NCBI GenBank assembly: GCA_947494675.1
Contig: CANLVP010000001.1
Coordinates: forward strand, 186,001 to 250,000
Length of the DNA: 64,000 nucleotides
Origin: an uncultured Paracoccaceae bacterium
GTDB taxonomy: Bacteria > Pseudomonadota > Alphaproteobacteria > Rhodobacterales > Rhodobacteraceae
Reading direction: 5' to 3'
A model generated the notes under the pieces. The model was not told where the DNA came from and did not search any database. It was given only the letters and a program-made list of their open reading frames with translations. Numbering within the stretch: the stretch's first letter is position 1; every line of letters begins with the position of its first letter. This document shows, piece after piece, positions 9,137 to 18,533 of the stretch. The translations under genes were made by a program, and so were the position numbers.

Positions 9137-9420
9137 TCGATGATGTCCCCCCGCAAAACGAAGCGCGCCAAGGCCACCGTTGAGACAAAGCCAAGCATGG
9201 CGATCAGCAGCGACACCTCAAAGTAAATCTGTGCGCCTTGGTGGATGCCAAGCACCACAACAAGGCCCAGCGCGTTGATCACCATGGTATCAAGCGCCAA
9301 AATCCGGTCGCCTGTCGTGGGGCCGACGACCAGCCGCACCATCGACAACAGCTGCCCCAAGGCGAGCGCTGCAAAGGCCACGATCAGCGCGATATCCAAT
9401 GCCCAAGCTGCTGACGTCAT
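9133..9420 (-). CDS. mrpF: Mrp cation-proton antiporter subunit F
   Basis: A 95-residue protein with three membrane helices and the conserved VVGPTTGDRILALD segment of the MrpF/PhaF family. The start overlaps the mrpE stop by four bases (ATGA) and its stop overlaps mrpG in the same way. Confidence 0.95.
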   Translation of the reverse strand: MTSAAWALDIALIVAFAALALGQLLSMVRLVVGPTTGDRILALDTMVINALGLVVVLGIHQGAQIYFEVSLLIAMLGFVSTVALARFVLRGDIIE

Positions 9421-9917
9421 GAGAAAATCTCCTTTAGCCGTGCCTCGTATCGGGACTTGATGCCGTCGCGTTCGCCGTCGGGATCATCGGTGTGCAGCAC
9501 ATGCACCAAGAGGCTGTGACCTTCGTCCGACAAATCCGCCGACACGGTGCCGGGGGTCAGGGTGATGGTGCCTGCCAGCATTGTGATCGCCTCTGGCTGG
9601 CGCAGGTCCAGCGGGATGACGATCCAGGCCGGTTTCAGCTTGGCGTTTGGCACCGTCAGCACGATCCAGGCCACCTGAATGTTGGCGACGATGATATCCC
9701 ACATGACGATCAGACTGTAGGACAGCATCTTGCCCAGCCGGAACCCTTTGGGCGTGTCAGGCCACCATACGGAGGTTCCCCACGGGATGATGATCCCAAG
9801 GATCAGGCCAAAGACGGCCATCCCGGCAGAAAACTGATTTTGCAGCAGGATCCAGACCACCGCCAAGAGCAGTGTCAGATAGGGATGCGGCAAGAGCCAA
9901 CGGAATGCGCGTGACAT
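9417..9917 (-). CDS. mrpE: Mrp cation-proton antiporter subunit E
   Basis: A 166-residue MrpE. Two N-terminal helices are followed by a cytoplasmic domain with the family motifs YSLIVMWDIIVANIQVAW and ITLTPGTVSADL. It starts directly after the mrpD stop (stop 9918-9920, start 9915-9917). Needed for full assembly and activity in characterised Mrp systems. Confidence 0.96.
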   Translation of the reverse strand: MSRAFRWLLPHPYLTLLLAVVWILLQNQFSAGMAVFGLILGIIIPWGTSVWWPDTPKGFRLGKMLSYSLIVMWDIIVANIQVAWIVLTVPNAKLKPAWIVIPLDLRQPEAITMLAGTITLTPGTVSADLSDEGHSLLVHVLHTDDPDGERDGIKSRYEARLKEIFS

Positions 9918-11456
9918 CTAGTGACCCTCTTTCGGTTCGCTGAGTTTGCCGGGCGTCTCCAGCACTTCTGACAGATAGGGCTCTGGTGCGAAAAGCTGGG
10001 CGGACATTTGCGTGGTGTAGCCGTGCATTTGCCCGGCAAAAACGGTGTGCGCGACGAGGAGCGCCAAGAGCCCGCCAGTGGCCACATAGGCCAGCGCGTG
10101 GGGGCGTGTCTGGACAGCGTCCTCTGTCGGGTCAATGCTGTTGGCTTTCCAGAACAGGACACTGCCCGCGCGGGCAAACCCAAGGATGCTGATCAGGCTT
10201 GAGACCAGCACAACCGCCCAGATCAGCGCCATACGGTCACTGTCAAAGGCCGCGTCGAGCACCAGCAGTTTGCCGATAAACCCAGAAAGCGGCGGCAGAC
10301 CAGCCATGGCGATGGCGGCAGCAAAGAACAGCGCTGCCGTGAGCGGGGCGCCGGCCATTGGCGCTTGCGGGGTCAGCGCCACATCAGCGCGGCCCGTGCG
10401 CACCAGATCAGAGATCAGGAACAACGTGGCGGCGGCCAGCGTGGAATGCACGATGTAGTAAAGTGCGGCGGCGATGCTCTCGGGCGTGAAAAGCGCAATG
10501 ACCACCATCACCATCCCCATCGACCCGATGACCGAAAACGCAACCAGACGGTCGAGGCTTTTGGCGGCCAGCACACCCACCATACCGATGGCGAGCGAGA
10601 TCAGCGCTGCGGGCAAGAGCCAGACGTCATGCAGACCTGCGGTCGCCGCAAGCTCTGGCGGGAAGATCATCGTGTAGACCCGGATGATCGCATAGGCACC
10701 AACCTTGGTCATGATCGCAAAGAGGGCGGCAACCGGTGCGGGCGCTTCGGCATAGCTTGCAGGCAGCCAGAAGTGCAGCGGCACAAGCGCGGCTTTGATG
10801 GCAAAGACCAGCAGCAGCAGCACGGCGGCCACGCGGATGCCCACGGTGTTTTCGGGGCTGATCAACTGCACCCGTTCGGCAAGGTCCGCCATATTCAGCG
10901 TGCCCGTCTCGGCATAGATGGAGCCCAGCGCAAACAGAAACAGCGTTGATCCGATCAGGTTAAAGAGCACGTATTGCACACCTGCCCGCAGCCGCGCATT
11001 GCCGCCTGCGTGGATCATCAAGCCGTAGCTGGCGATCAGCAGGACCTCAAAGAACACAAAGAGGTTGAATAGGTCGCCTGTCAGGAACGCCCCCATGATC
11101 CCCATGAGCTGAAATTGGAACAGCGCATGGAAATGCCTGCCGCGTTCGTCCCACCCTGATCCAATGGCGTAGAGCAGCACAAATAGGCCCAGCACAGCCG
11201 TCAGCAGCACCATCATGGTCGACAGACGATCCGCCACCAGAACGATGCCAAAGGGTGCCGCCCAATCGCCCAGTTGATAAAGCGTGACCGTCCCGTCAGA
11301 GGCTTGCCAGGCCAGGCCCGCTGCCACGGCGATCAGGGCGGTGACACCGGCCAATGCAAACACCCGCTGGATGCCAATGTGGTAGCGCGCAGCCAGCACG
11401 ATGAAAGGTGCGACCAGCGCGGGCAGGACAACGGGGATGATGATCCAATGTGCCAT
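9918..11456 (-). CDS. mrpD: Mrp cation-proton antiporter subunit D (NuoL/M/N-like)
   Basis: A 512-residue membrane subunit of the proton-translocating NADH-dehydrogenase-like family. Visible are the discontinuous-helix Lys region IKAALVPLHFWLPASYAEAP and the GSMGMV segment. I chose the ATG 11454-11456, coupled to mrpC as TGATG; a GTG at 11457-11459 (GTGA overlap) is possible and adds one residue. Confidence 0.95.
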   Translation of the reverse strand: MAHWIIIPVVLPALVAPFIVLAARYHIGIQRVFALAGVTALIAVAAGLAWQASDGTVTLYQLGDWAAPFGIVLVADRLSTMMVLLTAVLGLFVLLYAIGSGWDERGRHFHALFQFQLMGIMGAFLTGDLFNLFVFFEVLLIASYGLMIHAGGNARLRAGVQYVLFNLIGSTLFLFALGSIYAETGTLNMADLAERVQLISPENTVGIRVAAVLLLLVFAIKAALVPLHFWLPASYAEAPAPVAALFAIMTKVGAYAIIRVYTMIFPPELAATAGLHDVWLLPAALISLAIGMVGVLAAKSLDRLVAFSVIGSMGMVMVVIALFTPESIAAALYYIVHSTLAAATLFLISDLVRTGRADVALTPQAPMAGAPLTAALFFAAAIAMAGLPPLSGFIGKLLVLDAAFDSDRMALIWAVVLVSSLISILGFARAGSVLFWKANSIDPTEDAVQTRPHALAYVATGGLLALLVAHTVFAGQMHGYTTQMSAQLFAPEPYLSEVLETPGKLSEPKEGH

Positions 11457-11809
11457 CACGCAGCCCCCCCACTGGTATCGTCAGAGGTTGGCTGATCATC
11501 CACATGATCGTCGTTTGACCCAAGGTAGGCCCCAAGACCGATCATCACGACCACGGCGGTCATTCCAAACGAAATCACGATGGCCGTCAGCACCAGCGCT
11601 TGGGGCAGCGGGTCTGTATAGACCTCCACCCCGTCGCGCAGGATCGGCGGCGCGCCAACGGTCAGACGACCAGAGGCGAAAAGGAACACGTTGACCGCAT
11701 AGGTCAGCAGCGAAATGCCAAGGATCACGGGGAAAGTCCGCAGGCGCAGCATCAGATAGATGCCGCCCGCGGTCAGCACACCAATGGCAGAGGACACAAG
11801 CAGTTCCAT
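11456..11809 (-). CDS. mrpC: Mrp cation-proton antiporter subunit C (NuoK-like)
   Basis: A 117-residue three-helix NuoK-like subunit. Helix 1 starts MELLVSSAIGV; conserved features are RTFPVILGISLLTYAVN and the PLPQALVLTAIVISF helix. It starts immediately after mrpAB (11810). The last ~20 residues form a polar, acidic tail. Confidence 0.96.
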   Translation of the reverse strand: MELLVSSAIGVLTAGGIYLMLRLRTFPVILGISLLTYAVNVFLFASGRLTVGAPPILRDGVEVYTDPLPQALVLTAIVISFGMTAVVVMIGLGAYLGSNDDHVDDQPTSDDTSGGAA

Positions 11810-14668
11810 CTACGCGCCCTCCCTTTCGGGTTCATCCCGCGAGGGGTCGATATCCATCGGATGATCGCTTTCTTCTGTGTGGGCGGTGCGGGCGAGCCGC
11901 GAGAAGCTTTCCAGCGACAGCATCACTGCGCCGACAACCGCAAGGAACACGCCCAAATCAAAGAGCGCGGCGGTCGCCAGTTCGAATTTCTCGAACGGTG
12001 GGATGCGGACGTAGGTAAAATCAGAGGTCAGGAAGGGCTTGCCCACAAACCATGACCCGATCCCGGTCATGCCCGCGATCAGGACCCCTGCCCCGATCAC
12101 CCCATGATAGGGATAGCGCAGACGATCAGAGGCCCAGCCAAAGCCGCTGGCCATGTACTGCATCACAACAGCGATCGACACGATCAGACCCGCGATAAAT
12201 CCGCCACCAGGCTCATTATGGCCGCGCAGGAAGATGTAGAAGCCGACCAAAAGCACAATCGGCATGATCACGCGGGTTAGCACGACCATCATCATCGGAT
12301 GCTGGTTGCCTGCGCGTGGTTGATCCGGCTGGCGGTTCAGCAGCCTTGCTCGCACATTGCTGGACAGCAGCGTCTCTGTCAGTGCGTAGATCAAAAGTGC
12401 TGCGATCCCCAGAACGATGATCTCGCCGTAGGTATCGAAGCCACGGAAGTCGACGAGGATGACGTTGACCACATTGGTACCGCCGCCGCCTTTGTAGGAA
12501 TTGGCCAGATGGAATTCCGAAATCGGGGCCGCGATGGCATCGCGCAGCAGGTAGTGATGCGCCAGCGCAAAGGTGGCCAACCCACCCGCAATGGCGATGC
12601 CCGCGTCACGGATACGCCGCAGCATGGTGCTTTCGACCGGGGTGGTTTTGGGCAAGAAGTTCAGCGCGAGCAGCAGCAAGATGATCGTCACCACCTCAAC
12701 CGTGAATTGGGTCATCGCCAGATCAGGCGCGCTGAAGAACACGAACCCGACCGAGACCATGAGCCCCACAATCCCGATCAGGATCAGCGACAACAGACGG
12801 TTGCGGTGCATCAGGACCAGCCCACCGGTTGCGGCCACAAGCATCAGCCAACCCGCGATCTGCACCAGATCAGCAGGTTGCGCCTCGCGCGTTGGCGCGC
12901 CGACCTGCCCTGTGGACCATGCGTGCAGGCCCGCCCCGACAATCGCCACGGTGCCAATGGCGGCGTAGCGGGTGAATGAGCCGTTGTGCAGCGGCAGGAT
13001 CAGCGTGCGGGCGACAGCCGCTGCAGTTTCGACAATGGCTTCAAAGATGCGCTTGGCCTCGGGCCGCGGAGCGGCATCCCAGAGCCGTAAAGCGGGGTTG
13101 AAGACCATCATCAGCAGCAAACCACCGACGACGGCGACAATCGACATGTAAAGTGCAGGCACAAGCCCGTGCCAAATCTTGATGTAGTTCTTGGGCACAT
13201 CCGCCGCCTCGCCCAGCACGGAGGCGGTCACGATTTTCACGAATGGCTCTGCCATAAAGGGTGCCACGCCGATCACGACGACCAGCACCACAAGGATCCC
13301 CGGCGGCATCCACAGACCTGGGCCGGGATCATGCGGGGTGGCCGGGTAGTCGTCGCGCACCGGACCAAGGAAGACGTGCCCGATCAAGCGGAAGCAATAG
13401 GCCGCCGAGAAGAGCGAACCAACCGTCGCCATCACCGGCACCAAGAGAGGCATCCCGAAAAGAACGGTGTGCCCCGCCTCTTCCAGCATCATTTCTTTCG
13501 ACAAAAAGCCGTTGAGCAACGGAATGCCCGCCATCGACAGCGCCGCGAGCGTTGCCACACCAAAGGTCACGGGCATCAATTTGCGCAGGCCCCCAAGGCG
13601 GCGAATGTCACGGGTATGCGCCTCGTGATCGATGATCCCGGCGGACATAAAGAGCGCGGCCTTGAACGTCGCGTGATTGAGAATGTGGAAGACCGCCGCC
13701 ATCGCGCCAAAGGCTGTGCCTGTGCCCAAAAGCATGGTGATGAGGCCCAGATGACTGACGGTCGAGAAGGCCAGCAGCGCCTTGAGGTCATGCTTAAAGA
13801 GCGCGATCACCGCACCCAGCACCATCGTCACCAGCCCTGCGGTCGTCACGATCATGAACCATTCCGGCGTGCCCGAGAGCACCGGCCACATGCGCGCCAT
13901 CAGGAAGATGCCCGCTTTGACCATGGTGGCAGAGTGCAGATAGGCCGACACCGGCGTCGGGGCGGCCATCGCGTGGGGCAGCCAGAAGTGGAACGGGAAT
14001 TGCGCGGATTTGGTAAAGCAGCCCAGCAGGATCAGGATCAGCGCAGGCACATAAAGCGGATCGGCTTGGATCAACGCGCGGTTTTGCAGGATCACGCTGA
14101 GGTCGTAGCTGCCGACGATCTGGCCAAGGATCAGCATCCCACCGATCATGGCAAGCCCTCCCATGCCAGTCACTGTCAGCGCCATCCGCGCGCCTTGCCG
14201 CCCTTCGGGCAGATGCTTCCAATAGCCGATCAGCAGGAAAGATGATAGCGAGGTCAGTTCCCAAAAAATGAGCAAAAGCAGGATGTTATCGGACAGAACG
14301 ATCCCGACCATCGCGCCTTGGAACAGCAGCAGATAGGTGAAAAACTCGCCCATATTGTCTTTGCGCGACAGGTAATGGCGGGCGTAGGTGATGATCAGCA
14401 GGCCGATCCCCAGGATCAGTAATGCGAAGAAAAAGCCCAGCCCGTCCAGCATCAGGGTAAAGTTCAGCCCCAGATGCGGCATCCAATCAACGCGGGCTGT
14501 CACCACCTCGCCCGCGATCACGCTGGGCAGGTTCGTCAGCAGCCCGACAAAGGCCAGAAGCGAGACGGTAAACGTCACACCTGCACAGGCCGCGCGGCCA
14601 GCCGAATTCATCAATCCTGGAAGCAAAGCACCCAGAAACGGCAATGCTACAATGATAAAAAGTGACAA
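11810..14668 (-). CDS. mrpA: Mrp cation-proton antiporter fused subunit A-B
   Basis: A 952-residue protein. Residues ~1-780 are MrpA (NuoL-like), with FFYL-type ELTSLSSFLLIG, KSAQFPFHFWLPHAMAAPTP, and the C-terminal MrpA extension FFSAPDLAMTQFTVE. Residues ~800-935 are MrpB: RGHNEPGGGFIAGL and SFWFVGKPF-like GSWFVGKPFLTSDFT. The AB fusion makes this a group-2 six-gene Mrp operon (AB-C-D-E-F-G). The start is a rare TTG at 14666-14668, chosen because MSLFIIVALPFLGALLPG matches the full MrpA N-terminus; AGGG lies about 9 bases upstream. The next in-frame ATG would remove the first helix. First gene of the operon. Confidence 0.95.
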   Translation of the reverse strand: MSLFIIVALPFLGALLPGLMNSAGRAACAGVTFTVSLLAFVGLLTNLPSVIAGEVVTARVDWMPHLGLNFTLMLDGLGFFFALLILGIGLLIITYARHYLSRKDNMGEFFTYLLLFQGAMVGIVLSDNILLLLIFWELTSLSSFLLIGYWKHLPEGRQGARMALTVTGMGGLAMIGGMLILGQIVGSYDLSVILQNRALIQADPLYVPALILILLGCFTKSAQFPFHFWLPHAMAAPTPVSAYLHSATMVKAGIFLMARMWPVLSGTPEWFMIVTTAGLVTMVLGAVIALFKHDLKALLAFSTVSHLGLITMLLGTGTAFGAMAAVFHILNHATFKAALFMSAGIIDHEAHTRDIRRLGGLRKLMPVTFGVATLAALSMAGIPLLNGFLSKEMMLEEAGHTVLFGMPLLVPVMATVGSLFSAAYCFRLIGHVFLGPVRDDYPATPHDPGPGLWMPPGILVVLVVVIGVAPFMAEPFVKIVTASVLGEAADVPKNYIKIWHGLVPALYMSIVAVVGGLLLMMVFNPALRLWDAAPRPEAKRIFEAIVETAAAVARTLILPLHNGSFTRYAAIGTVAIVGAGLHAWSTGQVGAPTREAQPADLVQIAGWLMLVAATGGLVLMHRNRLLSLILIGIVGLMVSVGFVFFSAPDLAMTQFTVEVVTIILLLLALNFLPKTTPVESTMLRRIRDAGIAIAGGLATFALAHHYLLRDAIAAPISEFHLANSYKGGGGTNVVNVILVDFRGFDTYGEIIVLGIAALLIYALTETLLSSNVRARLLNRQPDQPRAGNQHPMMMVVLTRVIMPIVLLVGFYIFLRGHNEPGGGFIAGLIVSIAVVMQYMASGFGWASDRLRYPYHGVIGAGVLIAGMTGIGSWFVGKPFLTSDFTYVRIPPFEKFELATAALFDLGVFLAVVGAVMLSLESFSRLARTAHTEESDHPMDIDPSRDEPEREGA

Positions 14669-15005
14669 AGCTCGACCCTATTCCGCCTGTTCCCGCTACC
14701 TTATTCGAAAAAGGTTCACGGCCTCAATCAACTAATCTGCAAGTGGGGGGCGATCAAAGGCGCCCCGCCCTGCTGCAAGTTGCACCTGACCAACACCCCC
14801 GGCGCCTCTGACCGGTCATTTAGGTCTTTGCCGGGGACATCAAGACCTTTGCCGCCAAAATCGACCCTCTGCGGTCCGATCATCCGCAGCATCTGTTGGA
14901 TTTGCCACCATCTCGCGCGGTTTGTGCCACAACTTTGTCCAATTTGGGCGACATAAACGCGGGCGAAACCGTGCTGGGGCTGGGGCGCGTAAAAGGATAA
15001 AGATC
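14669..15005. other. Divergent intergenic region between mrpAB and a secreted-protein gene
   Basis: About 337 bases with no credible gene. It must hold the promoter of the leftward Mrp operon and that of the rightward gene at 15006. I see no confident -35/-10 pairs. TTCGAATAAGG near the mrpAB end (14700 region, minus strand) is a possible -10 area, but the evidence is weak. Confidence 0.4.
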
Positions 15006-15464
15006 ATGAAACGCTCTTTGTTGGGTATGGGACTTACTGCAGCCATTGCTGCCACCACGCTGTCGACCCCGGCTGTTGCAAGCACCAGCTTGTCTGATTG
15101 CCTCGGTCGTTTTGGCGGGCCGCTGACGCATGTTGTGACGGTGATTGAGGCCGGCTTTTTCCCGACAACGACATATGTCTGCCCGGGCGACATTGTCACT
15201 TTTGAAAATGGTCATGATAACTGGGCCAACTTTACCATCGATTACGGGTCCACTGAAGTGTGGAGCGGCTGGCAACCAGCTGGTGGGTCGTACAATTCCA
15301 TCAGCTTTACAGTGACCGATACAATGACCGATGTTGAATTCCGATCCTTGAGCGCGCACCCTTACTATCCCAACGCCTACAAGGGCTTCATCCGTTTGGG
15401 CGTGTCACCATGGGAACTTGATGATCTCGACGAAGGCTACGATTTGCACAACAAGCCGGGTTGA
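15006..15464 (+). CDS. Small secreted protein, possible cupredoxin-like fold
   Basis: A 152-residue exported protein. The start ATG at 15006 has AAAGGA nine bases upstream. The signal peptide is residues ~1-26 (cleavage near TPAVAS). The mature part is beta-rich: VCPGDIVTFENGHDNW, then a WQPAGGSY segment, then ISFTVTD. This order (P-G-D-x-V-x-F plus a late beta strand) recalls plastocyanin/azurin-like proteins. However, a clear Cys/His/Met copper site is not seen; the Cys are at 32 and 59 and may form a disulfide. Function unknown. Its last 28 bases overlap the convergent gene at 15437. Confidence 0.75.
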   Translation: MKRSLLGMGLTAAIAATTLSTPAVASTSLSDCLGRFGGPLTHVVTVIEAGFFPTTTYVCPGDIVTFENGHDNWANFTIDYGSTEVWSGWQPAGGSYNSISFTVTDTMTDVEFRSLSAHPYYPNAYKGFIRLGVSPWELDDLDEGYDLHNKPG

Positions 15465-16126
15465 TCCGCTAACGGCTCGATCAACGCCGCCCCCGTTGCA
15501 CGGTTCGAATTGACCGCAGTGCTGACGCGCTGCAAGACAAGCGCATCATCTGGTGCGCTTTTCATCAATGTGGCGGCCCCTTTGCCCGCCTCGCCCAGCC
15601 ATAATGGCCAATCATCAGGGTTCAGGATCACGGGAAGCCTGTGGTGCACCGGGGCCATGGCGGCATTGGCGTCTGTTGTGACCACAGCACAGGTTGTCAT
15701 TGCCGCGCCTTCTTGATCCCAGTCCTGCCAGATGCCCGCCATCGCCATGGGCGCAGCATCCGCGCGGGTGACCCAATAGGGCAGCGGGGTTTCGCCCTCG
15801 CCCCGTTTCCATTCATAAAACCCATCCGCAATCACCAGACAGCGCCGTTCGCGGCAGGCGTTCCGAAAAGCGGGCTTTTCCGCGATGGTTTCTGACCGGG
15901 CATTGATCAAAAGCGGCCCACCAGAGGGTTTTTTGTACCAATGCGGGATAAAGCCCCAGCGCATCGGCCGCAGCCGCCGGGCGTGCCCGTCAGACGTGAC
16001 CGTATGCACCTGCACCGTCGGACAGACGTTGTAATTGGGCACGTCAGGCAGGTCATTGGACGCCACTGCGTCAAAGACCTGCGTCATCGCCTCATGCGGC
16101 AGGGTGATGGCCATACGTCCACACAT
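15437..16126 (-). CDS. SOS response-associated peptidase family, abasic-site shield (YedK/HMCES)
   Basis: A 229-residue SRAP protein. HMCES/YedK proteins form a thiazolidine DNA-protein crosslink with abasic sites in single-stranded DNA through Cys2. Seen here are MCGR at the N-terminus (Cys2), LINARSET, DGFYEWK (catalytic Glu region), VVTTDAN and HHRLPVIL (His). The length is normal for the family. It is convergent with, and overlaps by 28 bases, the secreted-protein gene. Confidence 0.93.
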   Translation of the reverse strand: MCGRMAITLPHEAMTQVFDAVASNDLPDVPNYNVCPTVQVHTVTSDGHARRLRPMRWGFIPHWYKKPSGGPLLINARSETIAEKPAFRNACRERRCLVIADGFYEWKRGEGETPLPYWVTRADAAPMAMAGIWQDWDQEGAAMTTCAVVTTDANAAMAPVHHRLPVILNPDDWPLWLGEAGKGAATLMKSAPDDALVLQRVSTAVNSNRATGAALIEPLADQPGLLCKS

Positions 16127-16161
16127 GACATCAGCTTAGACGGTTTACCCGCCGGCTGCGA

Positions 16162-17715
16162 TCAGAAATCGGTCGGCGCACCACCTTCTGATTTGCGCCG
16201 CTCGACAAAGGCGCTCAGCTCGTCCTTGACGGCGATGTCCATGGGGGGCTCCTCAAAGGTCGCCATGATGTCCTTGAACGTCCGGTGCGCCCGCTCTGCG
16301 GTCCAGATGCCGCCTGCGACCTCCCAGGCCTCAAAATTGCGCCAGTCCGAGACGAAGGGTTGATAAAACGCCTCTTCATAGCGGTCCTGTGTGTGCTGTA
16401 TGCCAAAGAAGTGACCGTTTGGCCCGACCTCTTTGATCGCATCAAGGGCGATGTCCTGGGGCGATGTCGCGGTGATCTGCGGTTCCATATAGCGCTGGAT
16501 CATCTGCAGGACCTCGCAATCCATGATGAATTTCTCGGGGCTGGCGACCAAGCCGCCCTCCAACCAACCAGCGGCGTGGTAGACCACATTGGTGCCCGAC
16601 TGGACGGCGGACCACAGCGAATTCGACGTCTCCCACATGGCTTGACCATCCGGCACGTTGGCCGCGCAAACGCCAGAGGCACGCATCGGCAGCCCGTAGA
16701 ACCGCGCCATCTGTCCGGTCATCTGCGTTGCGCGCATGTATTCGGGCGTGCCGAATGCGGGCGCGCCGGACTTCATATCGACGTTGGAGGTAAAGGTGCC
16801 GATCACGCAAGGCGCGCCGGGGCTGACATATTGGAAAAGCGCAATCGCGCTGATCGCCTCGGCAATCGACAGCGTCACGGCCCCCGACATGGTGACCGGC
16901 GCCATGGCCCCGGCGAGCGTAAAGGGCGTCACCACCACCGCCTGCCCGCGCCGCACACAACGCAAACAGCCATCGATCATGGGCACATCATGTTTCAGCG
17001 GGCTGGTGGAATTGATATTGGTATACATGCGCGGCGTGGCCTGGAATTCTTCCTCGGTCAGACCGCCCGCGATCTTGACCATTTCCATCACATCTTCGAC
17101 CCGTTCCTTGCCAAGGCTGTAGGCGTGGGCGACCTTATCGGTGAGCACCATCTTGTCGTAGACAACATCCAGATGCCGCACGCTTGCATGAACATCGACA
17201 GGCTCCACCGGATAGCCGCCCGCAAAGTGGATGCAGTTGAAATATTGCGTCAGCCGCAGCAGGTCCGCGCATTGTTTGCGACTGCCAGAAACCTTTTTGC
17301 CGATCTCAAGATCAAAGTAATTGGGCGGCGAAGAGACATTGCCAAAGAGGATATGCTTGCCGCCAATGGTGATCGTCTTGTCGGGATTGCGCGGTGTGAT
17401 GGTGAACTGATCGGGGGCCTTGGCCACCATCTCCATCACCCAGTCGCGGCCCATCTTTACGTTGGTGCCATCGACTTTGCAGCCCGCCTCTTTGAAGATT
17501 TCAAGCGCTTCTTCGTTCAGAAATTCGATCCCGATCTCTTCAAGGATGCGCATCGCCCCATCATGGATCGCCTGCACACCTTCGGGCGGCAGAGGTTCCG
17601 TCGGGCGGTCGGTATTGATCGGTAGACGCCACGGCATCTGATCTATGCTGGCCTGTCCGCGCCGTGCTGCATTTCCTGCACGTCCGCCGCCGCGCCGTCT
17701 GGGTTTATCTGCCAT
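16162..17715 (-). CDS. Trimethylamine methyltransferase-family (MttB-like) corrinoid methyltransferase, non-pyrrolysine
   Basis: A 517-residue MttB-superfamily protein. The start ATG 17713-17715 has GGAGG nine bases upstream. After a basic, Gly/Arg-rich N-terminus (residues 3-20) comes the MttB TIM-barrel region, with EALEIFKEAGCKVDG, NVSSPPNYFD, AGGYPVEPVDVHASVRHLD and PLKHDVPMIDG. The frame has no internal stop, so it belongs to the non-pyrrolysine branch. Characterised members of that branch (MtgB, MtpB, MtcB) demethylate glycine betaine, proline betaine or carnitine through a corrinoid protein. No corrinoid-binding partner is in the window. A HAD phosphatase lies 76 bases upstream on the same strand, so they may be co-transcribed. 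Substrate unknown. Confidence 0.9.
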   Translation of the reverse strand: MADKPRRRGGGRAGNAARRGQASIDQMPWRLPINTDRPTEPLPPEGVQAIHDGAMRILEEIGIEFLNEEALEIFKEAGCKVDGTNVKMGRDWVMEMVAKAPDQFTITPRNPDKTITIGGKHILFGNVSSPPNYFDLEIGKKVSGSRKQCADLLRLTQYFNCIHFAGGYPVEPVDVHASVRHLDVVYDKMVLTDKVAHAYSLGKERVEDVMEMVKIAGGLTEEEFQATPRMYTNINSTSPLKHDVPMIDGCLRCVRRGQAVVVTPFTLAGAMAPVTMSGAVTLSIAEAISAIALFQYVSPGAPCVIGTFTSNVDMKSGAPAFGTPEYMRATQMTGQMARFYGLPMRASGVCAANVPDGQAMWETSNSLWSAVQSGTNVVYHAAGWLEGGLVASPEKFIMDCEVLQMIQRYMEPQITATSPQDIALDAIKEVGPNGHFFGIQHTQDRYEEAFYQPFVSDWRNFEAWEVAGGIWTAERAHRTFKDIMATFEEPPMDIAVKDELSAFVERRKSEGGAPTDF

Positions 17716-17791
17716 GCGCTGTCCCTCCGATTGGGTCAAAGATGACAAAAGGCCTGCGGGCCGGGTGCGGCTTTTGCGACAGATCGCGTCG

Positions 17792-18484
17792 TTATTTGCG
17801 CATCTCGGCGATCCAGGACGGCAGATCAGCGACGGAACGCAGCACCACATCGGCAAAAGGGGCCAATTCCTTCGCCGGTGCCGGGCCGGTCAGGACACCG
17901 ACCGTGCGCATCCCCGCCGCGCGCCCCGCATGCAGATCATGGGTGCTGTCGCCGACCATGACGCAAGTGTCGGGGGTAAGCCCGGTTGCTTTGCAGAACG
18001 CATGCAACTGCCCCGGCGCAGGTTTGCCGCCATGGCCACTGTCGTATCCGGCAATGAAATCAAAGACATCGGTGATGCCCGCGCGGTCCAGATGCAGACG
18101 CGCTGGCCCCTCGCTATCATTGGTCGCGACACCAAGCCGCAAGTTCATCGCCTTGAGTGTCGCCATCACCACAGGCAGGTCGGCGGCGGCCACCTGCCCT
18201 ACCTCACCCGCATGTTTATTCATCCGCGCCAGCAGCGCATCGCGATCACCGGGTACCACGGTCAGGATCGCCTCAGCCAGTTCCTGTGCGGTGCTGGCAA
18301 TTACAAGGCTGCCGGCGCGAAAGACCTTGTTTTCAATGTCATAGCCAAGCACATCCGCCAGCTTTTGGGTCAATTCAGGATCGCCGCCCGCCTCTGTCGC
18401 GATCATCCCCGCAGACCACGCGCCCCATGTGGCGTTGAAGTCGAAAAGCGTGCCGTCCTTGTCGAAAATGATGCCTGCGATCAT
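17792..18484 (-). CDS. HAD-superfamily phosphatase, phosphoglycolate-phosphatase-like
   Basis: A 230-residue HAD subfamily IA hydrolase. Motif I is FDKDGTLFD (DxD, a phosphatase rather than a haloacid dehalogenase pattern), motif II VATNDS, motif III Lys in GKPAPGQ, motif IV GDSTHDLHAGRAAG. An alpha-helical cap lies between motifs I and II. Probably cleaves a small phosphorylated metabolite such as phosphoglycolate. It is upstream of the mttB-like gene on the same strand. It is divergent from the reductive-dehalogenase gene, with only 49 bases between the two starts. Confidence 0.9.
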   Translation of the reverse strand: MIAGIIFDKDGTLFDFNATWGAWSAGMIATEAGGDPELTQKLADVLGYDIENKVFRAGSLVIASTAQELAEAILTVVPGDRDALLARMNKHAGEVGQVAAADLPVVMATLKAMNLRLGVATNDSEGPARLHLDRAGITDVFDFIAGYDSGHGGKPAPGQLHAFCKATGLTPDTCVMVGDSTHDLHAGRAAGMRTVGVLTGPAPAKELAPFADVVLRSVADLPSWIAEMRK

Positions 18485-18533
18485 GCCGCCCCTCGCTTGA
18501 CACTTGGCCCCCGCACGGGGACGTTAACCCGAC

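Noticed and set aside
16285-17625. 446-codon plus-strand open frame antisense to the MttB-like gene
   Set aside because: No recognisable domain; the minus strand carries a full MttB family protein with a ribosome site.
16162-17715. Pyrrolysine-containing MttB
   Set aside because: The reading frame has no internal TAG, so this is the non-pyrrolysine branch.
17792-18484. HAD gene as a haloacid dehalogenase partner of RdhA
   Set aside because: Motif I is DKDGT (two Asp), which is the phosphatase pattern; haloacid dehalogenases lack the second Asp.
18485-18533. Cobalamin riboswitch before the reductive dehalogenase
   Set aside because: Only 49 bases separate the divergent starts, too short for a cobalamin aptamer. 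A TTGACA at 18497-18502 was seen, but no matching -10.
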